36,730 nt of DNA from Actinomycetota bacterium (lineage in GTDB: Bacteria; Actinomycetota; Actinomycetes; Actinomycetales; Kineosporiaceae), in NCBI GenBank assembly GCA_030837345.1, contig JAUPKQ010000116.1, positions 1-36,730 on the forward strand. Reading direction: 5' to 3'. The notes under the pieces are model-generated. The model saw only the letters and a program-made list of their open reading frames with translations, made no database searches and had not been told where the DNA came from. This document shows positions 20,276 to 28,900 of this stretch, one piece after another. Position 1 is the first letter of the stretch. The number at the start of each line of letters is the position of its first letter. A program made the position numbers and the translations under genes.

Positions 20276-21342
20276 CGGCCGTACCGATCGAGTTCGTGGA
20301 AGAACCCGTCCACGGTCTGGAGGCGCCCGGCGTCGCGCAGCTCCTCGTAGATCGCCGTGGCGAGCGCCAGGTCGAGCATTCCCAGCCCGAAGGGGGAGAA
20401 CACGCAGGTGCGTCCGGCGTCCCGGGAGATCTTGCCGGTCAGGACGTCGTACAGGGTCCCGGCGACGAAGTCACGGTTCCCCACACGCTGCTCGGCCAGG
20501 TGCAAGGAGGTGTTCGCCCGCAGGCAGTGATCGACGTCGTCGACGACGTTCGTCGCGTCCAGCACCACGTCGACGGCGAGGTCCCGCAGGGACACGTGCA
20601 GCACGAGCGGGTGGTGGCCGAACCACTCCGGGTTGTCGAGGTGGGGGGTCGCGGCGACCGTGGCGAGCACGATCAGGTCGCTGTCGCGGATCAGTTCCCC
20701 GACGTCATCGAATCGTTTGCCCTTACCGGAGTCCTCCGTCCGTTCGAGGTAGCCGAGGAACCCGTCGGCGCTCGCCCCGACCAGGTCGTGCACCCCCACC
20801 TGGTCGAACCGCCAGCCGCACTCGGTGAGCGTCGTGTGGATGTGCCGGGCGATCAGGCCGGCGCCGATGAACCCGACCCGGGCAGGACGGTCCGATCCGG
20901 CGAGGACGTCAGCCGCCAGCGCCGCCGAGGCGGCCGTGCGGGCCGCGCTGATGATGGAGGTCTCGACGCAGGCGATCGGGTATCCCGTGGCCAGGTCATT
21001 GAGCAGAATGGCCCCTGAGGCGCGGGGAAGGCCGGAGGCGGTGTTGGACGGCCAGCTCGAGATCCATTTCACCCCGGCCACCCGTTCGGTCGCCCCCGGG
21101 AGCGCGATGATCCGGGACGAGGGGAGCGCGGGCAATGTCAAGAAATACGACGGCGGATTGACGGTCTTCCCCTCGCCATGTGCGAGATACATCTCCCGGA
21201 CGAGTTCGACCACATGTTCCGACCGACCGTGGAGAACCGATTCCACATCCGCACCGGGAATAACACTGAATTGAGGGGCCGAGCCGGGGCGCTGAGAGGG
21301 GGAGAGCGGTCCTGACGAGCCGAGCAGCTGATTCGCGTTCAC
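20272..21342 (-). CDS. sbnB: SbnB-like dehydrogenase (ornithine cyclodeaminase fold) for L-Dap
   Basis: NAD-dependent enzyme of 356 aa. SbnB oxidatively splits the SbnA product into L-Dap and 2-oxoglutarate. The family core VAGVKWISSWPSNTASGLPR, NDLATGYPIACVETSIISAA and RTAASAALAA is almost the SbnB consensus, and the Rossmann motif is VGFIGAGLIARHIH. I chose GTG 21342 (VNANQLLGSS) because a -10-like hexamer ends 6 bp upstream and places the transcription start on this codon; the open frame continues to 21423 but would then run through the promoter. It is the first gene of the sbnBA operon. Family members also act in zwittermicin and viomycin-type pathways, so a siderophore is not implied. 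Confidence 0.92.
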   Translation of the reverse strand: MNANQLLGSSGPLSPSQRPGSAPQFSVIPGADVESVLHGRSEHVVELVREMYLAHGEGKTVNPPSYFLTLPALPSSRIIALPGATERVAGVKWISSWPSNTASGLPRASGAILLNDLATGYPIACVETSIISAARTAASAALAADVLAGSDRPARVGFIGAGLIARHIHTTLTECGWRFDQVGVHDLVGASADGFLGYLERTEDSGKGKRFDDVGELIRDSDLIVLATVAATPHLDNPEWFGHHPLVLHVSLRDLAVDVVLDATNVVDDVDHCLRANTSLHLAEQRVGNRDFVAGTLYDVLTGKISRDAGRTCVFSPFGLGMLDLALATAIYEELRDAGRLQTVDGFFHELDRYGR

Positions 21343-21348
21343 AGGTCG

Positions 21349-21391
21349 AGGCTTGCCCTCCCGTCTGACGGCCCACTGACACCGGGCTGAC
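21349..21391 (-). promoter_or_regulatory. Predicted SARP operator and -10 of the sbnBA operon
   Basis: On the minus strand GTCAGCC (21391-21385), GTCAGTG (21380-21374) and GTCAGAC (21369-21363) are separated by 4 bp each, an exact 11-bp period. After exactly 8 bp comes AAGCCT (21354-21349), a -10-like hexamer. Heptamer core, spacing and distance are the same as upstream of NRPS-1. The expected transcription start falls on the GTG at 21342, so the message would be leaderless. Confidence 0.68.
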
Positions 21392-21510
21392 CGGTTGATG
21401 TCGCCGCGACGACCCCGGACCACCGCTCAAGACGGCAGGAGACGACAAGAAGACGACGGTCGGCCCGGTAGCCGACCGATCGCTGGCATGCCCCCGGACG
21501 GGGACACGGG

Positions 21511-22284
21511 TCAGCTCCCGGGCATCCCCAGGAACCCGCGGATCTCGGCGACGAGCGCGGCGAGGGCGGTGTCGAGGTAGAAATGTCCTCCGGGCAGCGT
21601 CACATGCCGCACGGGTCCCGTGGCGTGACGGGCCCACACGCGCATGTCCTCAGGCTGCGCGGAGTGGTCCTGCTCGCCGCACACCGTGAGCACGGGGCAG
21701 GGAAAGGCGAACCCGGGCCGGAAGACGTAGGTCTCCGCGACCGTGTAGTCGGCACGCAGCATCGGGAGGACCAGTTCGCGCATCTCCTCGTTGTCCAGCA
21801 CCGCGGCGCCCGCGCCGCCCTCCTCCTGCACGGCGGCGACGAGCGCGTCGTCGTCCAGCAGGTGGATGCCGGGGCAACGGGTGTCGGACGGCGCGCGCCG
21901 GGCCGACACGACGACCCCGAGCAGGCCTCGTGCCGTCGACGGCTCCAGCCGTCGCACGACCTCGAACGCGACGGTGGCCCCGAAGCTGTGGCCGAACAGT
22001 GCCACCGCGTGTCCCTCACGCACCAGGTGGGTCACGCAGGACGCGATCCCGTCGGCGAGTTCGTCCACACTGCGGGGGTAGTCCTCAAGGAACCGGTCCT
22101 GCCGTCCCGGATACTGCACCGGGCGGGCGTCGATCCGCGGGCAGAGCTCACCGGCCAGGGTCCCGAAGTAGCTGGCCGATCCCCCGGCGTGCGGCAGGAG
22201 GAGGAGCACGGGAGCCTCAGGGCTCGCCGGGTGGAAACGCCGGAGCCAGACCGCGTCCGGCGTCTCCGGCAGGTCGTCGGTCAC
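21511..22284 (-). CDS. Type II (editing) thioesterase
   Basis: Alpha/beta hydrolase of 257 aa, the usual TEII length. It removes wrong or stalled acyl groups from the phosphopantetheine arms of NRPS carrier domains. The nucleophile is Ser in FGHSFGATVAFEV (near residue 99) and the catalytic His lies in LPGGHFYLD (near 233). LLLLPHAGGSASYF and VQYPGRQDR are diagnostic for TEII. The start is GTG 22284, 7 nt after GAAAGGG. It lies 65 bp downstream of the Lnt-like gene on the same strand and 168 bp upstream of the sbnB start, whose own promoter sits in that gap. Confidence 0.95.
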   Translation of the reverse strand: MTDDLPETPDAVWLRRFHPASPEAPVLLLLPHAGGSASYFGTLAGELCPRIDARPVQYPGRQDRFLEDYPRSVDELADGIASCVTHLVREGHAVALFGHSFGATVAFEVVRRLEPSTARGLLGVVVSARRAPSDTRCPGIHLLDDDALVAAVQEEGGAGAAVLDNEEMRELVLPMLRADYTVAETYVFRPGFAFPCPVLTVCGEQDHSAQPEDMRVWARHATGPVRHVTLPGGHFYLDTALAALVAEIRGFLGMPGS

Positions 22285-22349
22285 AAGGAGGCCCTTTCAG
22301 GAGGTTTTGGGGAGGTGCACACCGGGGTCATCCTTGCATTGAGTCTGAA

Positions 22350-24029
22350 TCAACCGTAAATCTCCCGGCGATCGCGGATCGTCAGCGACGGCGCGGGCGC
22401 CTGGCACGGAACGGCCCACACGGCGGACGGCGTCTGCCTCCGGCGGGTGTTCGCCCTCGCCGACGTCCTGGCGAGAAGCGCCAGAAGCGCCAGGGTCGCG
22501 AGGAGACAGGACCAGCCGAACACGTCTCCCGTCGCGGCGTACAGGGTCCTGCTGCCGTCGATCGGCAGGTCCACGACCATCACCTGCTGGTCGGTGGCGA
22601 AGTAGTCGGCGGAGGCGAGCCGACGCCCGAAGCGGTCGAACGCCCCCGACACCCCCTCGACGTCCTGGCGGACGACGGCGAACCCGTTGGCCACCGCGGT
22701 CAGGGCGATCTGTTCGGTGTGCACCCCGCCGAACTCCTGCCAGTCGGCCGCCGGGACCAGCATGATCCCGGCTCCCTGCCGTCCGGCCTGCCGCATCAGG
22801 GCCGGGAAGTCCGCGTCGAAGCAGATGGCGGCGGACAGCCGCCCGTACGGGGTGTCGAGGACCGGCAGCTCACCGGCCCCGGACCGGGCCCGCTCCGCGA
22901 AAGGCACGGGGTGGGTCTTGTCGTACGTCCAGGCGACGCGGCCGTCGGCTCCGATCATCTCCACCGTGTTCCTCACATACGGCGCCCGATCGGTGATCTC
23001 GATCACGCTCATGAGCACATAGCTGTGGTGGGCTGCCGCGATCCGGGCCACGCGGGCGACCAGGCCAGCGCGTCCCCGCGTCCGGACGACGACGGATCCC
23101 TCGGCCCAGACGATGATCCGGGCCCCGGCCCGGGCCTCACGTTCGGTGGCGGAGAGCATGTCGGCGATCGCCGGGCCGAACCCGGTCCGGAACACGGAGT
23201 CCGGGCTCGTGACGGGTCCGGCGGTGGCGCCGTAGCGCTCGACCGTCGAGGACTGCAGGTCCCACGACGCGCGGCTCGGGCTGATTCCGGCGATCCGGAC
23301 CGTCCGCCGGGCGGAGGGGGTCCGGCCCTGGGCGAGGGTCTCGCCCGGGACGGCCTGGAGGGCGGAGGTTCCCGCCCCGGCGACGGCGAACAGGGTGACG
23401 ACGACGAACGCGGCGAACCGGACCACCGGAGCGCGGCTGACGTCCCACCACTGCCAGGTGAGCGCGAGGGACGAGGACGCCCAGGCGACCAGGAACGTCA
23501 CTCCGTACGTCCCGACGAGGGCGGCGGACTGCACCAGCGCGAGCGCGGAGTGCTGGGTCGACGCCAGCTGGCCGGTCACCGAGCCGATCGGCGACCACGA
23601 GGCGACCGCGAACTCCAGGGCGACCCGGGAACACGGGAACACCAAGGACGCCGCGACCAGGCGCAGTGTTCCGGGAACGGTACCGGCGCCCCCTGCACCG
23701 GCTGCAGGCAGCAGACGGCGCACGGCCGCCCGGTCGACCAGGAACGCGAGACCGGGCAGCGATCCCAGGGAGACCACCAGGGCGAGGAGCGGTGGCAGGA
23801 GGATGCCGGATTCCACCGCCCAGACCAGCTGTGCCGCCATCGCGACCACCGTCACCCCCAGGATCGCGGGGATGGTCCTCGCCGCCCGCGCGAACCGCAG
23901 GATGAAGACCGGGAACAACCAGGCACACACGGCGATGTCCCATCGCCCGTTGACGGCGAGCCCGGACAGGACTCCCCCGACCGGCAGCCACCACCACGCC
24001 GGTCCGTGCCCGGCACGCTCAACTCTCAT
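22350..24029 (-). CDS. Lnt-like membrane acyltransferase/amidase (nitrilase superfamily)
   Basis: Membrane enzyme of 559 aa with the layout of apolipoprotein N-acyltransferase: about seven hydrophobic helices over residues 8-260, an extracytoplasmic nitrilase domain, and a last membrane helix near residues 505-530. The catalytic triad is visible as Glu in VWAEGSV (near 308), Lys in YDKTHPVPFAE (near 370) and Cys in AICFDADFP (near 400). Lnt moves an acyl chain from phospholipid to an N-terminal amine. I chose ATG 24029 because the first helix follows soon after; the ribosome site is weak and a GTG at 24152 would add 41 residues. Whether it matures lipoproteins or acts on the peptide product is unknown; its place next to the TEII gene makes the second option worth testing. 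Confidence 0.85.
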   Translation of the reverse strand: MRVERAGHGPAWWWLPVGGVLSGLAVNGRWDIAVCAWLFPVFILRFARAARTIPAILGVTVVAMAAQLVWAVESGILLPPLLALVVSLGSLPGLAFLVDRAAVRRLLPAAGAGGAGTVPGTLRLVAASLVFPCSRVALEFAVASWSPIGSVTGQLASTQHSALALVQSAALVGTYGVTFLVAWASSSLALTWQWWDVSRAPVVRFAAFVVVTLFAVAGAGTSALQAVPGETLAQGRTPSARRTVRIAGISPSRASWDLQSSTVERYGATAGPVTSPDSVFRTGFGPAIADMLSATEREARAGARIIVWAEGSVVVRTRGRAGLVARVARIAAAHHSYVLMSVIEITDRAPYVRNTVEMIGADGRVAWTYDKTHPVPFAERARSGAGELPVLDTPYGRLSAAICFDADFPALMRQAGRQGAGIMLVPAADWQEFGGVHTEQIALTAVANGFAVVRQDVEGVSGAFDRFGRRLASADYFATDQQVMVVDLPIDGSRTLYAATGDVFGWSCLLATLALLALLARTSARANTRRRQTPSAVWAVPCQAPAPSLTIRDRREIYG

Positions 24030-24477
24030 GTGTCGAGCCTGATCGTCCGCGGTGGGGATGTCAGGGGTGCAGGACCGCCCACACGGAGGGGCCAAGGAGA
24101 CTCTTCCCGGTGGTGCTGGGTCTACCCCGCCCGAGACCGAACGAGCATCCACGGACGTGGTTGCCCGTTGGGATATTCGCGCTCAGGGCCGGACACACGT
24201 TCTTGGAGCGATGCCCGGATGGATACCTGGGCGGGTTCCCGCCGCCGCTTCCCGCTGGCTCCCGTCGCTGCCCGACGTTCCCCGGCCGGCCTGGTCCTTT
24301 CACTTGCCCAACACAACGAATATGAAACTGTCACATCGTGCTGTCAGGACAAGGCGACAAGTTGGTTACCCGAAGCCATCGCATTCTCCGGCCCACCCGG
24401 ACGACCTGCGGCTTCGACACAAAGATCCAAATCAGTGTCGTTTGACAACCGTAGGATGGCTCTCCAGAATCTGGGGC
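24030..24477. promoter_or_regulatory. Divergent control region between the Lnt-like and RND-pump operons
   Basis: No gene is seen in these 448 bp. On the minus strand CTGACA (24347-24342) and CATATT (24324-24319) with 17-bp spacing form a good promoter for the Lnt-like gene, with a leader of about 280 nt. TGACAG occurs twice on that strand at 13-bp spacing, and TGTCAGGACA at 24342-24351 is a short palindrome. On the plus strand TTGACA (24442-24447), 17 bp and CAGAAT (24465-24470) predict a start at or next to the ATG at 24478, a leaderless message for the pump operon. Bases 24300-24460 are richer in A/T than the neighbouring genes. Confidence 0.55.
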
Positions 24478-25989
24478 ATGATCCAGGATCGGACTGGGTC
24501 GAGGGGGCACGATTCGCCTTTCGACAGTGGGCTTTTCAGGTCGCGACGGTGGGGCCGCTCGGTTGCGTTGTACGGAAGCCAGGGAATCGTCCTGATCCTC
24601 GGCTTGATCGGCATCGCCTGGGCGTTCGGCTGGCTGTCAGGCGACGGCGAGAGTGGTCCCTCCAGCTCCTCAGGAGCGAGTACCGCCGTCTCGGTGACCA
24701 CGGCAAAAGTCGTTCAGGGAACCGTCGGGGGCGCCACCCTGCTGGAGGGGACGGCACAGTCCCCGGACCCACGACAGGTGATGCCGGAGGTCCCCGGCAA
24801 GTTGGTGACCCTGTCGGTCAAGCAAGGAAGCAAGGTCCGTGCCGGCCAGGTCATCGCGACGCTGAAGGATTCCGGGGGCATCCTCACCTCGGCCCTCGCG
24901 ACCGCCCGGACCGCCGAGGCCGAGGCCATCTCGGGCCTGGACACCCTCCAGCATCCGCTGGTTCCCGCGGTCCAGCTCGCGTCCATCCGGGCTTCGGTCG
25001 AAACCGCCCAGCAGGCCGCCGAGGACGCGCGGAAAACCCGCGACCGGGCGGAGGAGGACTACAAGCGGGCGAAGGAACGCTACGAGCAGGACAAGGACCG
25101 GGTGAAGGAGAAAGCGTCGAAGAGCGGCGGGACCTCCACCGCGGTCATCGACAGCGTGACGGCGGCCAACGTCACCGCGGCGAAGAGCCGGCGGGACGCG
25201 GCCCGGGACGCGGCGGTAGCGGCGGACGGCAAGGCGTCGGCCGCGGAGCGGGAGCTCGAGAGCTATGAGCACCTCAACCCCGCCCCGCAGACACAGATCG
25301 ACGCCGCTCGCATCAAGCTGACCGCCGCCAAGGCCCAGGTACGGGTCGCCACCTCGAACTTAACCGCGCTGACCATCAAGGCTCCGGTCGCCGGAACGGT
25401 GACCGAGGCGCCGCAGACGGTCGGGGCGATGGTGACCACCGGGACGGTGCTCGTCAGGATCGACAGCGGGTTGACCGAGGTCAAGGCGTCAGCGGACGCC
25501 GGCACGGTCGTCGTCCTGGGGAACCACCCGTCGACGACGGCGACCGCGACCATTCAGGGAATGTCACCGGCACGGGCCGTGCTCTCCCGGGTGGCGCCGC
25601 TGACGCGAGCCTCCTCCGACCGTACGGATGTGATGTTCTCCCTCCCCGCCGCGGTTCGCCTGCGGCCCGGCACCAAGGTCACGCTGAGCGTGAAGCTCCC
25701 CACGGCGACGGGCTTGTCCGTGCCGACCGCGGCCGTGACGAACGACGGGACCGCAACGGTCGTCTACGTGGTGGAGAACCGGCCGGGGGATCCCAAGGAC
25801 CCGCCGACGGTGGTGCGCCGCGTACCGGTCACGCTCGGTTCGGCGGGCTCCTCCCGCGCCCTGGTGTCCGGTCAGGGGCTGAGTGAGGGGGACACGGTGG
25901 TGACGACCGGACAGACCCAGCTGACCGACGGCGCCCGCATCCGGGTCCTCGGGTCCGACGGGACTTCCTCGCCGGAGGTCACCCCGTGA
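24478..25989 (+). CDS. Membrane fusion protein (HlyD/AcrA-type periplasmic adaptor)
   Basis: Adaptor subunit of 503 aa for the RND pump encoded next. It has a short cytoplasmic N-terminus, one membrane anchor (about residues 28-54), a lipoyl-like half with VKQGSKVRAGQVIATL, a long helical hairpin rich in Lys, Glu and Ala (about 157-264), the second lipoyl half (IKAPVAGTVTEAP) and a beta-barrel C-terminus. There is no lipobox. The start ATG 24478 fits a leaderless promoter just upstream; open frame continues further upstream without sense. Codon 295 (25360-25362) is TTA, very rare in this DNA. The stop overlaps the pump start as GTGA. In Gram-negatives such proteins reach an outer-membrane channel; no such channel gene is seen here. 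Confidence 0.9.
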   Translation: MIQDRTGSRGHDSPFDSGLFRSRRWGRSVALYGSQGIVLILGLIGIAWAFGWLSGDGESGPSSSSGASTAVSVTTAKVVQGTVGGATLLEGTAQSPDPRQVMPEVPGKLVTLSVKQGSKVRAGQVIATLKDSGGILTSALATARTAEAEAISGLDTLQHPLVPAVQLASIRASVETAQQAAEDARKTRDRAEEDYKRAKERYEQDKDRVKEKASKSGGTSTAVIDSVTAANVTAAKSRRDAARDAAVAADGKASAAERELESYEHLNPAPQTQIDAARIKLTAAKAQVRVATSNLTALTIKAPVAGTVTEAPQTVGAMVTTGTVLVRIDSGLTEVKASADAGTVVVLGNHPSTTATATIQGMSPARAVLSRVAPLTRASSDRTDVMFSLPAAVRLRPGTKVTLSVKLPTATGLSVPTAAVTNDGTATVVYVVENRPGDPKDPPTVVRRVPVTLGSAGSSRALVSGQGLSEGDTVVTTGQTQLTDGARIRVLGSDGTSSPEVTP

Positions 25990-28900
25990 ACCTGACCCGG
26001 TTCCTGGTCGGGCGACCTCTGCTGACAGCGATGACCTTCTCCGGGATCGCCCTGATCGGCGCCGCGGCCGCCTACCAGCTGCCGGTGAGCACCATGCCGG
26101 ACGTCAACTACCCGACAGTGATCGTCCAGGTCGAGGACCCGGGAGCCAGCGCCACCACGATCAAGGCCGAGGTCACCGACAAGCTGGAGAAAGCGATCAG
26201 CCAGCTCGGCTCGGTCAAGCAGTTGACCGGCGTCAGCAGCGTGGGTGCCTCGGCGGTCACCGTGGAGCTGACCGGGGGAACGGACGTCAACTCGGCGGCC
26301 GCCGACATCTCACAGGCGGTGAACAAGGCGGCCGGATCCTTCCCCCCCGGCGTGCGGGCCCCATCGGTCACCAAGATCAATCCGACCGCCGACCCGGTCC
26401 TGATCGTGAACTTCTCCGGGAGCGACGTCGCGACGCTCACGAACGTCCTGATCCGGCAGGTCGTCCCGGCGCTCCAGCTCGTCGACGGGGTCGGGCAGGT
26501 CTCGCTGGCGGGGGGACGTCCCACGGTGACGGACGTCGTCCTCGACCCCGCGAAGCTGAACTCGCAAGGCCTGACCGTCGCCCAGGTGTCCGACGCGATC
26601 ACCCGCCGGAACGTGACGGTGCCGGCCGGGTCGGTGGGCACCGGGAGCCTGGAGAGCCAGGTGCAGGTCGCCGACCAGGCGAACAGCCGAAGCGCTCTGG
26701 CCGGCCTCGCGGTGGGCACCAGCGACGGACACGTCGTCCGGCTCTCCGAGGTCGCCTCGCTACGTGACGGACCCGCCCGGGAGACCTCAGCCAGCAGGCT
26801 TGACGGCCGGGCGACGGTCGGGCTGAACGTGACGGTGAAGAGCGGCGCCAATGTGATCAGGGCCGTCAACGGGGCCAAGCAGCAGCTGGAACAGACCCGT
26901 GGGCAGCTGCCCCCCGGCGTACAGATGGTCATCACCCGGGACGCCTCGGTCTTCACCACGGCCGCCGTCTCCGCGACCGCTGAGGACCTCATCCTCGCCA
27001 TCCTGCTGGCGTCCCTGGTCGTGCTGATCTTTCTTCAGTCGTTCCGTCAGACCCTGATCGTCCTGGTGTCCATCCCCACCTCGCTCCTGGCGACGACCCT
27101 GATGATGAAGGTCTTCGACTTCGGGCTCGACGTCATCAGCCTGCTGGCGATGAGCCTGCTGATCGGCATCCTCGTCGACGACGCCGTGGTGGTCATCGAG
27201 AACATCACCCGTCACCTGTCCCGGGGAACCGATCCGGTCGAGGCGGCGGTGCGGGGCAGGATGGAGATCGGTGGCGCCGCGGTCGCCCTCACCCTGACCG
27301 ACGTGGTGGTGTTCGCGCCGATCGCGCTGTCCCCCGGCATGATCGGGGACATCCTCATCGAAATCTCGGTGACGATCGTCGTCTCCACCCTCTTCAGCCT
27401 TCTCGTCTCCTTCACCCTGGTCCCCATGCTGGCGGCCCGCTGGTTGAAACCGGCCAAGGCGCGGCAGCGCCGCCCCCATCCGGTCCGACGGCTACTCGAC
27501 GCGGGGATCAGCAAGCTGGAGGGTGGCTACGTACGGGTCCTGCGGGCCTCGCTGCGCCACCGGTTGAGCGTGCTGGTCGCCGGCACGTGTTGCCTGCTCA
27601 TCGCGGTCGGCATGGTCGCCTCCGGCAAGGTCGGAACGGCCCTCACCCCGGACGTCGACTCGAACGTCCTGGGGGCGGAGGTCGCTCTCCCCTCCGGGAC
27701 GTCGATCGCGGGCAGCAGCGCGGCCCTGGCGACCATGTCCGAACGTCTGCGGGACTCGATGCCGGACATCACGAGCGTGTACGGCACGGTGGGGCTCTCC
27801 GCCGGATACGTCACCTCACCGTCCAGCATCAGCCTGACGATCAACCTCGTTCCGAGGGAGCGCCGCTCCACCTCGCTCGAGACGCTGCGGCTTCGGGTCG
27901 ACAAGCACCTGGCCCAGATCCCCGGAGTGCAGGCCAGCGTGTACATCCCGAGCCCGATGGGGGACGGCGGTGGCAGCGCCGACAGCCTGCCGGTCTACCT
28001 CACCGGCCCCGAGCAGAACCGGTTGCAGGAGCTGAGCCGCCAGGTCGCGGACCGGCTCGCGGCACGGCCTGAGCTGTCGAACGTCTCCTCGCAGGCTTCC
28101 CAGCGCACCCCGAGCTGGGACATCACCCTCGACGAGGCGGCGGCGAGCCGGTTCGGGATCAGCGCCCATGACGTGGCCGCGACGGTGATGGCCGTGACGT
28201 CCGGCTCGGAGCAGAGCATCCTGCGGACGCTCTCCGGTCAGGACCAGAAGGTCATCGTCCGCCTCGCCACGGACGCCGGGGGGCTCGACCTCGACGAGTT
28301 GCGGGCACTTCCGGTCGCCTTGCGACCGATCGCCGGATCCGGCGGCGGCACGGATCCAGCGTCCGGGGCCGCGGGGGTCACCCCGACCCCGGACGGTGGC
28401 ACCAGACCCGACGTCGTGACGCTCGCACAGGTGGCTTCGGTCGCCCTCACCACGTCGCCCCAGACGATCGAGGACTCCTCCCAGCAGCCCCGGATCAAGG
28501 TGGCGGCCTTCCCCGCCTCCGGGGTGACGTCGGACCGGGCCCAGAACGCGATCGACACAGCGATGGCGGGCGTCAGCCTGCCCTCGGGGTATTCCTACTC
28601 GATCGGCGGGGCGGCCCAGACCCAGAGCGATGCTTTCGCGCCTCTCATTCTCGCCGTGGGTCTGGCTCCCCTACTGGTCTACATGCTGTTGGCCGCCCTG
28701 TACGAGTCACTCGTCCTCCCCTTCGCCGTACTCCTGGCATTGCCTCTGGCCCTGGTGGGTGCTCTGGGGGCCCTCCGGCTCGGCAACAGCACCCTCAACA
28801 CCTTCAGCATGATCGGAATGGTCATGCTGACAGGACTCGTCAGCAAGAACGGCATTCTGCTCATCGACCGCGCCGAGCAGCGACGGAAGCTCGGCGACAC

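Noticed and set aside
19244-21342. Reading sbnAB as proof of a staphyloferrin-like siderophore
   Set aside because: The window has no NIS synthetase (IucA/IucC type), iron-uptake gene or visible iron-box; the same enzymes supply Dap to NRPS antibiotics.
24319-24351. A possible third SARP operator before the Lnt-like gene (TGACAG twice)
   Set aside because: The two copies are 13 bp apart, not 11, there is no third copy, and they do not sit 8 bp from the -10.
21930-25268. A 1112-codon plus-strand frame spanning the thioesterase, the Lnt-like gene and part of the adaptor
   Set aside because: It runs through two divergent promoters and three well-supported genes; its residues show no domain.
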